A DNA stretch of 64,000 nt from Gammaproteobacteria bacterium (GCA_008081045.1 VMDC01000001.1:124001-188000); one strand, 5' to 3'; shown: positions 27,924 through 36,712, numbered from the stretch's first letter. Notes: generated by a model not told the origin, from the letters alone. Made by a program: numbers and translations.

Positions 27924-29408
27924 CTAGAGTAGCTCGTGCAGTGCTGGCTTGGTGACTTTACCCATCGCATTCCTTGGCAAAGCATCGACAATCTTCAGTG
28001 CTTTGGGAATTTTGTAGGACGACATTTTTCCTTCACACCAGTTTTTCAGCTGATCATAGTCGAGGCTGGAGGTCGGTTTGAGTGCGACGAATGCAGTCAC
28101 GGCTTCTCCCCAGGTGTCGTCTGCAACGCCGATAACGGCAACTTCAGCGATGGCTTCATGAGTGAGCAGAACACCTTCGATTTCAAGAGCAGAAAGCTTG
28201 TAGCCGCCTGACTTGATGATGTCTACGGATGAACGCCCCATGATGCGATAATAGCCATCTTCAAGGACCGCAACGTCGCCTGTGCAGAACCAGCCGTCCT
28301 TGAATGACTCCCCGGTTGCTTTGGGATTGTCCCAGTATTCGAGGAACACATTGTTACCCTGTATTCTGATTTCACCGGGTGTTTCCTCGGCTGTAATCGG
28401 AGAGTCATTCTCGTCAAAAAGCTGCACCTGTACACCGGGCAGTGGCTGACCAACGCAGCCAGCCCTGCGCTCGCCGGCATAAGGGTTTGAAATCCCCATG
28501 CCTATCTCCGTCATGCCGTACCGCTCAAGTAAAACCTGGCCGGTGAGCTCCTGCCATTGCTTGAACAGTTTTACCGGGCAGGCTGCCGAGCCAGAGATAT
28601 TTAGCCGCATGGCGTTGAAGCCGTCACAGATGGACCGGACCTGCTCTTGTTCGATGCTGTCAAAATACTGAATCAGTTTGACATAAATTGTGGGTACCGC
28701 CATGAAGACATTATAGGTGCCAGATGCCACTTGTTCTGTTATTCGGGGTATGTCGAATTTGGCAAATAGATGTACTGTGGCTCCTGCCCATAAGCCGCAG
28801 CTGAGGATATTCACAATACCGTGAATATGATGCAGTGGCAGAAATAGCGGAATGACATCCTCTTTGCTCCATTCCCAGGCTTCGATCAGAGTTGTAATCT
28901 GTGCCTTGATGGTCTTGTGAGTGCTGACCACGCCTTTAGGTTTGTTTGTGGTGCCGCTGGTAAAAAGCATCATCGCCCGGCGATCTTCCGGGATCTCAGG
29001 AAGCGCCGCAGCGGTTGTAGCCATGACCTCGTCAACGCTCAGTAACTTGATGTCCAGCTCTTGGCACAGGGGCGCCAGCGCTTCATGAGACTCGGGATTG
29101 GCGATTAATCGCGTGACGCTGGCGCAGCTGAGGTAGTGCTCCAGTTCCATAACAGCAGATGCAACGTTGAGCGGGACCGCAATACCGCCCGCGCGCCAGA
29201 CGCCGTGCATGGCGGTGACGTAGTTAATTGAGGCGGGCAGAAAAAACGCGATCCGCTCCTCATTCAGATCAGTCACGCCCGACAGCAGACCTGAAGCAAA
29301 CAGAGTGGCTAGTCGGTCTACTTCGGAATAGGTAAAAGTGCTTTCGCCTTCTACCAGAGCGATTTTACTGTTGTCAGGGTGCAGGTTTGGGAAGGCATCT
29401 CGTTTCAT
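27924..29408 (-). CDS. matB: Malonyl-CoA synthetase-like acyl-CoA ligase
   Basis: A 494-residue adenylate-forming enzyme with the AMP motif MLFTSGTTNKPKGVV, the FLPLHHIHGIVN loop, and the A5/A8 regions ERYGMTEIGMGISNPYAGERRAGCVGQPLPGV, GWFCTGDVA and SSVDIIKSGGYKLSALEIE, with the catalytic lysine in NAMGKVTK. The GERRAG..G.PLPGV block is characteristic of MatB/ACSF3-type malonyl-CoA synthetases. Placement directly after madM supports malonate as substrate. It would turn malonate, ATP and CoA into malonyl-CoA. No MatA decarboxylase is present in the window. Confidence 0.75.
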   Translation of the reverse strand: MKRDAFPNLHPDNSKIALVEGESTFTYSEVDRLATLFASGLLSGVTDLNEERIAFFLPASINYVTAMHGVWRAGGIAVPLNVASAVMELEHYLSCASVTRLIANPESHEALAPLCQELDIKLLSVDEVMATTAAALPEIPEDRRAMMLFTSGTTNKPKGVVSTHKTIKAQITTLIEAWEWSKEDVIPLFLPLHHIHGIVNILSCGLWAGATVHLFAKFDIPRITEQVASGTYNVFMAVPTIYVKLIQYFDSIEQEQVRSICDGFNAMRLNISGSAACPVKLFKQWQELTGQVLLERYGMTEIGMGISNPYAGERRAGCVGQPLPGVQVQLFDENDSPITAEETPGEIRIQGNNVFLEYWDNPKATGESFKDGWFCTGDVAVLEDGYYRIMGRSSVDIIKSGGYKLSALEIEGVLLTHEAIAEVAVIGVADDTWGEAVTAFVALKPTSSLDYDQLKNWCEGKMSSYKIPKALKIVDALPRNAMGKVTKPALHELL

Positions 29409-29447
29409 TGGTATCTACTTGAATCTCAGACGGGGGACAGTCAGCGG

Positions 29448-30206
29448 CTAAACCAGTGCGCTGACCAGGAAATACAGAACAGAGGGGCCCAGTAAACAGC
29501 CCACTCCGGTGTAGAATGTGGCTGTCATCGCGCCGTAGGGCACCAATTTGGGGTCGGTCGCCGCGAGGCCCGCCGCCACCCCGCTGGTGGTACCCATCAG
29601 ACCGCCGAACACCATAGCAGATTGCGGGTTATTCAGCCCAATCGCGCCCGCCACCACCGGTGTGCCGATCATGACCAGAATAGATTTCACCAACCCGGCT
29701 GCCACGCTGAGCGTGATAACGGCATCGCTGGCGCCGATGGCTTCGCCGGTGACCGGGCCGACGATATAGGTCACTGCACCGGCGCCGATGGTGGTAATGG
29801 CTGCCGGATCCGTATAGCCGAACAGTATGGCCACAGCGGCGCCAACGACAAACGACACCACGACGCCCGCAAAAATGGAAATGACGCCCGCCAGCCCTGC
29901 TTTTTTCAGTTCACCGAGCTGGACGCCGAAGGCTGTCGCCACGATCGCAAAGTCACGCATCATGCCGCCACCCATCAGGCCTATGCCGCCAAGCAGCGCG
30001 ATATCTGCGACACCGCGGGTGCCACCTGTGGCCACTCCGCCAAAATAGGCGGCGACGAGGCCGAGCGCGATGGCGATAGCTGAACCATGAATACGGCCAT
30101 GAGTGAGCTTGTCGGCAGCGAGGTAGGAGACCCAGATCGTGATGCCGACTACCGCGAAGGCGACGATAAGGTTATTGCGGAGAAATACCGACTCGATGAG
30201 TTCCAC
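29448..30206 (-). CDS. madM: Malonate transporter subunit MadM
   Basis: A 252-residue, very hydrophobic protein of about eight segments, matching the MadM subunit of the two-component sodium-dependent malonate carrier of Malonomonas/Pseudomonas type (GGIGLMGGGMMRDFAIVATAFG; ATGGTRGVADIALLG; FGGLMGTTSGVAAGLAATDP). It starts with a GTG that overlaps the madL stop by one base (TAGTG), so the two are translationally coupled. With MadL it imports malonate; the following ligase gene, 39 bases on, activates it. Confidence 0.92.
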   Translation of the reverse strand: MELIESVFLRNNLIVAFAVVGITIWVSYLAADKLTHGRIHGSAIAIALGLVAAYFGGVATGGTRGVADIALLGGIGLMGGGMMRDFAIVATAFGVQLGELKKAGLAGVISIFAGVVVSFVVGAAVAILFGYTDPAAITTIGAGAVTYIVGPVTGEAIGASDAVITLSVAAGLVKSILVMIGTPVVAGAIGLNNPQSAMVFGGLMGTTSGVAAGLAATDPKLVPYGAMTATFYTGVGCLLGPSVLYFLVSALV

Positions 30207-30595
30207 TAGCGTACCTCCTTCTCAGGGGCAGCCTCGTTGTCACTGCTGCCTAAGCGGCTTATAACAGGAACCAGAGCAAAACTGACGAGGACCGCCGCTA
30301 TTCCGGCGACAAGCGCCAGCATGCCTCCGTCTGCGGCGGCAGCAACATTCTGTCGGGCGGCCATTGCCACCACGATCGGGATGTACATGGCGCTCCAGAA
30401 TTTGATGCCCTCACCTGCGGCCCCTTCGGTCAGGGTTCTGAATGACGCTGAATTGCTGGCGAACACCAGAAACAGCATGGCAATGCCCACTCCGCCAACG
30501 TTGGCATCAACCCCCAACATCACGCCCAGCGCTTCGCCGATGAGCATGCCAAAGATCAGACTGACGGAAAGCAAGGCAACGCCGTAGATTATCAT
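30206..30595 (-). CDS. madL: Malonate transporter subunit MadL
   Basis: A 129-residue membrane protein of four helices with the MadL signature (MLIGEALGVMLGVDANVGGVGIAMLFLV; ASNSASFRTLTEGAAGEGIKFWSAMYIPIVVAM). It starts at an ATG after GAGGAAT and is the first gene of madL-madM-matB. MadL and MadM together form the malonate carrier; neither works alone in characterised systems. Confidence 0.92.
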   Translation of the reverse strand: MIIYGVALLSVSLIFGMLIGEALGVMLGVDANVGGVGIAMLFLVFASNSASFRTLTEGAAGEGIKFWSAMYIPIVVAMAARQNVAAAADGGMLALVAGIAAVLVSFALVPVISRLGSSDNEAAPEKEVR

Positions 30596-30795
30596 TGTTC
30601 TTATTCCTCTGAGGGCCTGCCGGTCAGAGGCAGACCCTTACGGGCTAATACGTCCAACGATGATATGACGGCAGACACAGTGGCGCAATTTACGCGTGCC
30701 GCACACGCCGTAGTGAAGCGGGATCGCTGACGTGGTCTGTTTGCAGAGATGTGAAAGCGGTACGGTCGGGCCGCGGGCAATCGGTGGTAAGAGCC

Positions 30796-30837
30796 CCCCA
30801 GCCGCTGCCTGCACACGCGAGTCAGGCAGCGGTGGGG
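30796..30837. repeat. Stem-loop in the malonate operon leader region
   Basis: CCGCTGCCTG (30802) pairs perfectly with CAGGCAGCGG (30823), with CCCC/GGGG extending the stem around a one-base mismatch and an 11-base loop. There is no T run on either strand, so it is not a simple terminator; it could be a leader element of the madL transcript. Confidence 0.45.
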
Positions 30838-31027
30838 ATCTCAAGGAGAGTCTGGGCACTGACTAAGAGGTGTGGAGGGGTGGCGCCCAGACAAATGCAA
30901 TACGACATTAAATCACTATGCTGTGTTGCAGGGTGGAAGTTAACACTACATGTAGGGATATGCAAGCAGTGACACAGATGTTTTTCTTTGCCACGCGCCA
31001 GGCACCCGATGCCGAAATTTATCAGCA

Positions 31028-31057
31028 ATAATAGTAAAGTAAATACTTTACTATTAT
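31028..31057. promoter_or_regulatory. Perfect AT-rich palindrome, probable operator
   Basis: Two 14-base arms (ATAATAGTAAAGTA and its complement) flank an AA spacer. The symmetry and AT content are typical of a dimeric regulator's operator (GntR, TetR or MarR type). It lies about 430 bases upstream of madL; no regulator gene is next to it. Confidence 0.5.
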
Positions 31058-31384
31058 GACGCCTGTTCCAACTGTTTTGCTGTTTTGCCAGCTTGGCAGG
31101 GGTATTGCCGAGAGTTCGTGGTACAGCCCGGGCCAGGTTGCCCACCGCCACTGGCTGAGGGCTGCAGTCTGAGGGTCACAGACGCAGGCTACGCAGCTCC
31201 CCCGGAAGCGCCGACTGGTGGGCAGGCGTTCCCGGGCCGTGGGCTATTCGGATTGGTAATCGCAGGCTGTGGGGGCTGCCCAGTGCCGGGTGGCTCTGCT
31301 CAGGCAGGATCATCTTCGGGTGCGTGCCGACCTGGCCGTCAGCGAGCAGTTTGCAGCAAGAGGGGTCGGCCGCGGTACGCGGCG

Positions 31385-32191
31385 TCAGTTTAGTGCGCCG
31401 GGAATGCAATCCGGGACAAGACCGTTGCTGAGTGCCCGCGTTCGGACGGCAAGGGCCTGATCCATTTGATTTCGCAGGCTGTTCATCCGCGTTTCAGGGG
31501 AAGGGTGAGTTGCAAGGAATTCCGGTGGCCTTGGGCCGGCATCGGCATTCATGTTTTCCCACAGCGCGATGGACTGTTCCGGGTCGAATCCGGCTCTCGC
31601 CATGAGCATCAGTCCGATTGCGTCCGCCTCACTTTCCTGAGCGCGGTCGAATGGCAGCTGCAGCCCCAGTTGAGAGCCATAATCGATGGCCTGCACGGTT
31701 CTGCTTGAGGCACCCAGCACACGTGCCGCCGCAATGCCTGCGCTGCGTAACGCTGACCTGCTGGCTCTTTCATTACCGTGTTGTGCAAGCACATGCCCCA
31801 CTTCGTGCGCCAGGACAGCGGCGAGCTGATCCTGGTTATAGGCCACATCAAATAGCCCCGTGTACACCCCAATTTTGCCGCCGGGTAAAGCAAAGGCGTT
31901 TGCTTGAGGGCTGTCGAACACGGTGACCTCCCAGCGATTGGCGGCCTGTTGGGTTGGCTCGAGGGCCGCAATCACGTGGTCCGCAACGCACTGGACGTAA
32001 GTGGTTTCGCGAGGGTCACTGCTCACCGTTAATTCAGATTGCATCTGCCGATAGGCGCCTTCCCCCTGTCTGGCCATCTCGGCTTCCGAATAGAGCACGA
32101 CTTGCCGGCGGTTGGTGGGTGAGGTTGTGCAGGCGGTCATTAAAGCCACGAGCAACAGGGCTGCACTTAGTTTGAACACAGTCTCAGACAC
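31385..32191 (-). CDS. M48-family zinc metalloprotease lipoprotein
   Basis: A 268-residue protein with a signal and lipobox (LVALMTAC), so it is anchored in the envelope. The M48 motif HEVGH is near residue 128, with the third zinc ligand in ESEADAIGL and the structural N-terminal FALPGGKIGVYTGLF. It resembles LoiP/YcaL and the protease half of BepA, which clear misfolded outer-membrane proteins. The C-terminal ATHPSPETRMNSLR matches the family. No TPR domain follows. It lies 194 bases after the 32409 gene. Confidence 0.88.
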   Translation of the reverse strand: MSETVFKLSAALLLVALMTACTTSPTNRRQVVLYSEAEMARQGEGAYRQMQSELTVSSDPRETTYVQCVADHVIAALEPTQQAANRWEVTVFDSPQANAFALPGGKIGVYTGLFDVAYNQDQLAAVLAHEVGHVLAQHGNERASRSALRSAGIAAARVLGASSRTVQAIDYGSQLGLQLPFDRAQESEADAIGLMLMARAGFDPEQSIALWENMNADAGPRPPEFLATHPSPETRMNSLRNQMDQALAVRTRALSNGLVPDCIPGALN

Positions 32192-32408
32192 TCCTTGCTT
32201 GCGTGAGAACCTTCTGACGACTGAACGCCATCGACTTTACCCAGCTTATCGGCCCCCGGCTTAACATGGCCAGAGAAAAAGCAGGGAGTACAGTATCCGC
32301 TGAGAAAGGGCATGGCACACCAAAAGCCCGGTTGCGATGCTCACAGTCTTGCTGCTCGGGAGAAGGCCGTGGCACGGAGTGTCTGGTTTGTCAGCTAAGC
32401 CGGTGTGT

Positions 32409-33011
32409 TCAGAATGCGCATTCAGCAGGATCCAGCTGAACCCTGAGCTCTTCGCCGGCGGTATTCCGTGTGCGCTCAAAACAGTTACCTTCGATGTCTC
32501 TGAGCAGCCTTCTGCCATTCTGATTGATCAGTGTGCTTCTTGGCCTGCTGCTCGAAATGACTGAGCGGGACCGAGCAGGCTGCCGAGTAGAGATGAGGGT
32601 GCGGGTACGCACTGGCGGGTTGCGGTAGACCACCTCCGTCGCGGGTCGGTTAGCGGTTGCTTGATTCAACAGGGAACCGAGCACAAGTCCACCTATCAGT
32701 GCCCCACCGTCGCTGCCTCCGAAACCGCCAAAGCCTCCGAAGGAACGGTACGGGGGATAAAAACCGTTGTAGGACAGATTCACAAAGCCCCGGCCGTTGC
32801 CCCACCTGTCCCATCGATGACGCCGGTTCCAGAGGCCGCTATCGTAATAGCCACTGTAGTTTGGACGATAAAAGCCTCCCCTGTAGTAATTGCCGCCAAA
32901 TTGGCTGCCTCCCCATGTTGTGAAGCCGGAGTTAAACCGGTGATCAGCGGCCGCAGAGTGGCTGAACAGGACAGCGCAAACGGCTGAAAGTAAGAAAATA
33001 GGGGTTCTCAT
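32409..33011 (-). CDS. Secreted Gly/Tyr/Arg-rich protein of unknown function
   Basis: A 200-residue protein with a signal peptide (MRTPIFLLSAVCAVLFSHSAAA). The mature N-terminus is rich in Gly, Tyr, Phe and Arg (GGNYYRGGFYRPNYSGYYDS), followed by a FGGFGGFGGSDGG stretch with a hydrophobic patch (ALIGGLVLGSLL), a basic Ser/Arg segment, and a C-terminal domain with two cysteines (GNCFERTR, PAECAF). This is the make-up of small envelope-surface proteins; I recognise no family. Single gene. Confidence 0.65.
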   Translation of the reverse strand: MRTPIFLLSAVCAVLFSHSAAADHRFNSGFTTWGGSQFGGNYYRGGFYRPNYSGYYDSGLWNRRHRWDRWGNGRGFVNLSYNGFYPPYRSFGGFGGFGGSDGGALIGGLVLGSLLNQATANRPATEVVYRNPPVRTRTLISTRQPARSRSVISSSRPRSTLINQNGRRLLRDIEGNCFERTRNTAGEELRVQLDPAECAF

Positions 33012-33220
33012 AGGCTTTGCCTGTCGAGTCGGGTTCGGTGTAAAAGACGCTTTTGGGAAGATAACCCTATCAGACTAAACTGAACAAGACCTGAATACGT
33101 TTGTTAGGCCGCCAAAGCAGGACAGTGAGTCTGATTGTTGGTTCTTACGCGGGCAGTTAGGCCAGATTACTGACTAGACAGAAGCGGGGAAGGAGAAGTG
33201 GGAAGGAAGGAGCGGGAAAG

Positions 33221-34072
33221 ATGACTCAGGAAAAGAGAGTAATACAGGAAGTTCTGAGCGCACAGTCAGCAAGTGATGGTGCTGGGGTGCGGCTTAAACG
33301 GGTGTTTGGCGGGCGAGACCTGGACCGTTTTGACCCTTTTCTCATGCTTGATGAATTCGGTAGTTTTGACGCTGCGGACTACATCGGAGGCTTTCCGTCG
33401 CATCCACACCGCGGATTTGAAACAGTGACCTATATGCTGGAGGGCTACATGGAGCACCGGGATCATATGGATAATCTTGGTCGCCTCGGCCCGGGTGACG
33501 TGCAGTGGATGAATGCCGGGTCAGGTGTCATTCATTCTGAAATGCCGCAGCAGAAAGAGGGGAGAATGCGGGGCTTCCAGCTCTGGATAAATTTGCCCGC
33601 AGCTGAAAAGATGACGCCTGCTTCCTATCAAGATATCGGAGCTCAGGATATTCCTCAGTATCAGATGGACCACATTGAAGTCAGAGCGATAGCAGGTCGC
33701 CTGATGGTAAATGAGCAGGAGGTGACTGGCGCTGTGACTCATCCAAGTACAGAGCCCGGATATCTGGACTTGCAGATAGCGTCCCCAGACGCGGTCCGGA
33801 TTCTGATTCCTGATGGTCATAATGCGCTGTTATACGTGTATGAGGGAAGCCTCACGGTTGGCGACCATGACTACCGCCTCGTAGCAGGCAAGATGGGCCG
33901 GCTCTCCCACCAAGGACTGCTTGTGCTGCAGGCAGAACCGGGAACCAGAGTTCTGGTTATCAGCGGAAAGCCCATCGGTGAACCAATCGTTCATTACGGC
34001 CCGTTCGTGATGAATACCATGGCCGAAATTAAACAGGCAGTCACTGATTATAATTCCGGAAAACTGGTGTAG
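33221..34072 (+). CDS. Pirin-family protein
   Basis: A 283-residue bicupin. The N-terminal cupin holds the metal ligands HPHRGFETVTYML and GSGVIHSEMP, the standard pirin site; bacterial pirins bind iron and some show quercetin 2,3-dioxygenase activity. The C-terminal cupin (VRILIPDGHNALLYVYEGSL) is complete. The ATG follows a polypurine tract of repeated AAGGAG-like sites from about 33180 on, so translation should be efficient. It stands between two leftward genes, with no evident operon partner. Confidence 0.93.
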   Translation: MTQEKRVIQEVLSAQSASDGAGVRLKRVFGGRDLDRFDPFLMLDEFGSFDAADYIGGFPSHPHRGFETVTYMLEGYMEHRDHMDNLGRLGPGDVQWMNAGSGVIHSEMPQQKEGRMRGFQLWINLPAAEKMTPASYQDIGAQDIPQYQMDHIEVRAIAGRLMVNEQEVTGAVTHPSTEPGYLDLQIASPDAVRILIPDGHNALLYVYEGSLTVGDHDYRLVAGKMGRLSHQGLLVLQAEPGTRVLVISGKPIGEPIVHYGPFVMNTMAEIKQAVTDYNSGKLV

Positions 34073-34122
34073 CGCACACTTTCACTCTGCCTGTCTTTCT
34101 GATCGCCCTCAGGTGAACGCGT

Positions 34123-35049
34123 TCACAGCGGCAGTCTGATGCCTTCCCGGGCGACATTGAAGCCTCGATTCTGTACGAGCCGACTGGCATCGCTGCCCGG
34201 GTCCAGAAGGGGATTCGACTGGTTCATATGTATAAACCAGATCTTATTGCGTACCTCCGCGCTGCTTTGCGCAAACAGCGCCATGGTTTCTGAAACGAAT
34301 GGATGCGGGATCTGCGACATATCACGATTGCCAAGTTCACCATCGGCAAAGAAAGAGGCATCAATCAGCGCATAGTCAACTGTTTCTAACACCTCAACAA
34401 TACTGACCTCCCAGTCTTCCCACTTATTGATGTCAGGAATAAAAAGCGCTGTTCGGTTAGGCCCTTCAATGCGATAGCCCACAGTTTCGGAATATTCGTC
34501 GCGATGAGGGACGAGAAACGGGATAACACTCAGCTCATTCAAACGAATGGGCGTGTCATGCTCGAGGCGCCTGAGATCGATGTTGCCGAGTGAAACGAGC
34601 TGGCTCCACGGACCATTGCTGGAGAGAAATTCAAGCATTCTTGGCATTGCGTAAACCGGGACGCCCTGCGTACCCATCGCTTCTCTGCCCAGATGCATCA
34701 GGCCGGTATAGTGGCCGATGTGTGCGTGGGTTAAAAAGATGCCCGTCAGAGGAAAAGGTGCTTCCCGCTGCAACCGGTAGAGCTGGTCGCGAAATTCGGG
34801 TGTTGCCTCAAACAGGTAGCTTGAGTCACTGGCGCGATCAATGACGGCGATGGCGGTCGGTTCCTGCCGCAGCGACATGTCTTCCCAGGCCGGCAGACAG
34901 CGGGGCTCATAGCAGCCAGCCTGCGGAAAGCTGGCATCCTGACCCACGCCCAGTACATAGACATAAGGGGATGTTTGGGTGGCGGCTGCCGTCGAGACGA
35001 GCAGCGCTACCGCGGCAACCAGCCGCCTAAGTAAAACGCTCAGAGTCAT
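34123..35049 (-). CDS. Exported PqqB-like metallo-hydrolase
   Basis: A 308-residue MBL-fold protein with a signal peptide (LVAAVALLVSTAAATQ). It shows PqqB-type features: LGVGQDASFPQAGC at the N-terminus, the altered zinc site FLTHAHIGHYTGL, a LIDASFF strand and the C-terminal IWFIHMNQSNPLLDPGS. True PqqB acts in the cytoplasm during PQQ cofactor synthesis, whereas this protein is exported and no other pqq genes are nearby, so it is probably a relative with a different periplasmic substrate. Single gene, 38 bases from the MOSC gene stop. Confidence 0.8.
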   Translation of the reverse strand: MTLSVLLRRLVAAVALLVSTAAATQTSPYVYVLGVGQDASFPQAGCYEPRCLPAWEDMSLRQEPTAIAVIDRASDSSYLFEATPEFRDQLYRLQREAPFPLTGIFLTHAHIGHYTGLMHLGREAMGTQGVPVYAMPRMLEFLSSNGPWSQLVSLGNIDLRRLEHDTPIRLNELSVIPFLVPHRDEYSETVGYRIEGPNRTALFIPDINKWEDWEVSIVEVLETVDYALIDASFFADGELGNRDMSQIPHPFVSETMALFAQSSAEVRNKIWFIHMNQSNPLLDPGSDASRLVQNRGFNVAREGIRLPL

Positions 35050-35087
35050 TAAGGTTTCCTGACAATCATGATTTTTGCGCCATGCTT

Positions 35088-35570
35088 TTAGCTTCTGGCG
35101 ACAGCAGATATCGCGCGTATTGAATCACCAGGCCGGATCTGCCCCGATCCTGTCACCGTCGCACGCAGGCCTGCGCTGAGCGCCAGATCAGGAAGTGCTG
35201 CAGGATGAATGATGCTGGCCAGATAGGCACAGGGAGCGCAAAGTTCGACGCCGAACAGTTCGGCCTCACCGAGTCTGAAATGCTGACCCACCAGCGCATT
35301 GAGGTCAATTCCCGAAGTGATAATGCTGCGCCGGAATTCTCCATAATCATAAGTCAGGTCATGGATTGATAAAAATTTGTCCAGCGCTTCCCGCTCTACC
35401 AGGCTGACATGGTTCTCCAGCACCGGCAATCCTCTGGCCAGATGCGTCTCAGCCAGCTTATGGTAGCGATCGCCCACCAGACCTTTTCCCGCTTCCAGGG
35501 TCGCCGTATCAACGCGCTCGACCGCCTGCCGTTTCGCTTTGGCCAGATAGATGTGCTCGAGTTTTCCCAT
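35088..35570 (-). CDS. MOSC-domain protein
   Basis: A 160-residue MOSC protein from the ATG at 35570, which has a GGAG site at good distance; the track start at 35594 has none. MOSC features are the GLVGDRYH motif, the central SIITSGIDLNALVGQHFRLGEAELFGVELCAPC block with the conserved cysteine, and the C-terminal GSGQIRPGDSIR. MOSC domains bind sulfur on a conserved cysteine in molybdenum-cofactor sulfuration or sulfur-transfer reactions. Third gene of a leftward set with the VOC and flavin-binding genes. Confidence 0.88.
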   Translation of the reverse strand: MGKLEHIYLAKAKRQAVERVDTATLEAGKGLVGDRYHKLAETHLARGLPVLENHVSLVEREALDKFLSIHDLTYDYGEFRRSIITSGIDLNALVGQHFRLGEAELFGVELCAPCAYLASIIHPAALPDLALSAGLRATVTGSGQIRPGDSIRAISAVARS

Positions 35571-35600
35571 CTCTTGCTCCCTCGGCTCCGTCATCAGACG

Positions 35601-36020
35601 TCAATCGGAAATGAGTGCGATAACGGCACCGTCAGGGTCTTGAATGACACAAAAATCGCTGCCTCCCATCCTCCTGGGCCCGTCCAGCACTTTGCCCTTT
35701 AATCGCTCAGCTTCGGCAGCGCTGGCGGCAACATCAGCGACTCTGACATACATCAGCCACTGGGCAGGCAGGTTGGCATTCATGCCCCGTGCGTGACAAA
35801 TGCCTGCCAAAGTTTCACCGCTGCCTGGCAGATTAAGATTGAAATCGGAGTAGGTGCCCATTTCTACGTCGGCTGACTTCCAGCCAATGACTTTGCAGTA
35901 GAAATCTTTGCTTCGCGCCGCATTGTCCACGCTGAGATCAACCCATTCGATACGGCCAATATGATCTTCTTCCGATCCTTCCGCCTTCGGCTTTGATTCG
36001 ATCGGGTTTTCTTCATTCAT
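35601..36020 (-). CDS. VOC-family (glyoxalase fold) protein
   Basis: A 139-residue protein from the ATG at 36020; the longer track ORF is a read-through of the overlapping frame. It has the VOC beta-alpha-beta-beta-beta repeat with IEWVDLSVDNAARSKDFYCKVIGW, and C-terminal GGSDFCVIQDPDGAVIALI. Family members bind a metal and act on small thiol or aromatic substrates or bind antibiotics; the substrate is unknown. Its start overlaps the stop of the PNPOx-like gene by 8 bases (ATGAATGA), so the genes are coupled. Confidence 0.85.
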   Translation of the reverse strand: MNEENPIESKPKAEGSEEDHIGRIEWVDLSVDNAARSKDFYCKVIGWKSADVEMGTYSDFNLNLPGSGETLAGICHARGMNANLPAQWLMYVRVADVAASAAEAERLKGKVLDGPRRMGGSDFCVIQDPDGAVIALISD

Positions 36021-36567
36021 GTTCTGGTCCAAGAATGTGAGTAGGCAAGCCGTCCAGACTGACGGCATTTTTCCGCCCCCAATACTCTTTGATGTCCTGG
36101 TCATTTTTGCTGCCCAGCCACTTGTCCATGTCGTCGCGCTCCTGCTGGAACTTGAACAGAGGTACGCCAAAACCGCAGGAGGTCTGCACCAGTTCAATGT
36201 GGAAATCCACCAGTTGCCTGGTGCTTGGGTGGGGCGTGAAAAGTGTATCAAGGGCTGCGAATTCTGCATCCCTTGCATGAAAGGCCTGCGCCTTCCCGTA
36301 CAGCCTGAGAATCTTCGGCCTGCCGTCAAAGGCGCAGAACATCAGTGTCATACGATTGTTCTGGGAGAGATGCGCAGCCGTTTCATTACCGCTGCCAGTG
36401 ACATTGCGCCAGACCAGTCTGTTGGCATCCATCAAGCGGAGAGAATCCCAGCCTTTTGGGGACACATTTATCTTGCCATCGTTGGCTGCGGTACCGACGA
36501 AAAATAGCTTTTGGGCTCTGATGAAATCGGCATGATCCTCCTGAAGAGATTGATAGCGCTTTCCCAT
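36013..36567 (-). CDS. Pyridoxamine 5'-phosphate oxidase-family flavin-binding protein
   Basis: A 184-residue split-barrel protein with FVGTAANDGKINVSPKGWDSLRLMD, the ETAAHLSQNNRMTLMFCAF strand and ILRLYGKAQAF, the typical pattern of the pyridoxamine oxidase-like/general stress FMN-binding family. Members reduce or bind flavins and heme breakdown products; true PdxH activity is unlikely given the divergence. First gene of the VOC-MOSC set. Confidence 0.85.
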   Translation of the reverse strand: MGKRYQSLQEDHADFIRAQKLFFVGTAANDGKINVSPKGWDSLRLMDANRLVWRNVTGSGNETAAHLSQNNRMTLMFCAFDGRPKILRLYGKAQAFHARDAEFAALDTLFTPHPSTRQLVDFHIELVQTSCGFGVPLFKFQQERDDMDKWLGSKNDQDIKEYWGRKNAVSLDGLPTHILGPEHE

Positions 36568-36712
36568 GGGTCATATCCTGCAGAGAGTGAACCCGCTGAG
36601 TCTAGCCTAAGATCCAGGCTGCGCAAAACCGGTCGACCGATAGCCGATATGCGGCAAGCGCTGCGTTGCGCTGGCGGGCAAAATTCGGCTACAGACAGCA
36701 CGGTTTGCGAGC

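Larger units (their letters stand above)
30596..31384. other. Long non-coding region upstream of madL
   Basis: Nearly 790 bases without a believable gene; the short ORFs here have no sensible composition and overlap each other in several frames. It holds a strong stem-loop at 30796-30837 and a perfect palindrome at 31028-31057. It separates the malonate operon from the M48 protease gene, both leftward. A regulator gene may have been lost or lie elsewhere. Confidence 0.6.

Noticed and set aside
31028-31057. Palindrome as a transcription terminator
   Set aside because: Almost no G-C pairs in the stem; an operator is a better fit.
31085-31460. Possible regulator gene or gene remnant near the palindrome
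   Set aside because: I translated the three forward frames and the reverse ORFs; no helix-turn-helix or known fold is visible, so I kept it as non-coding.
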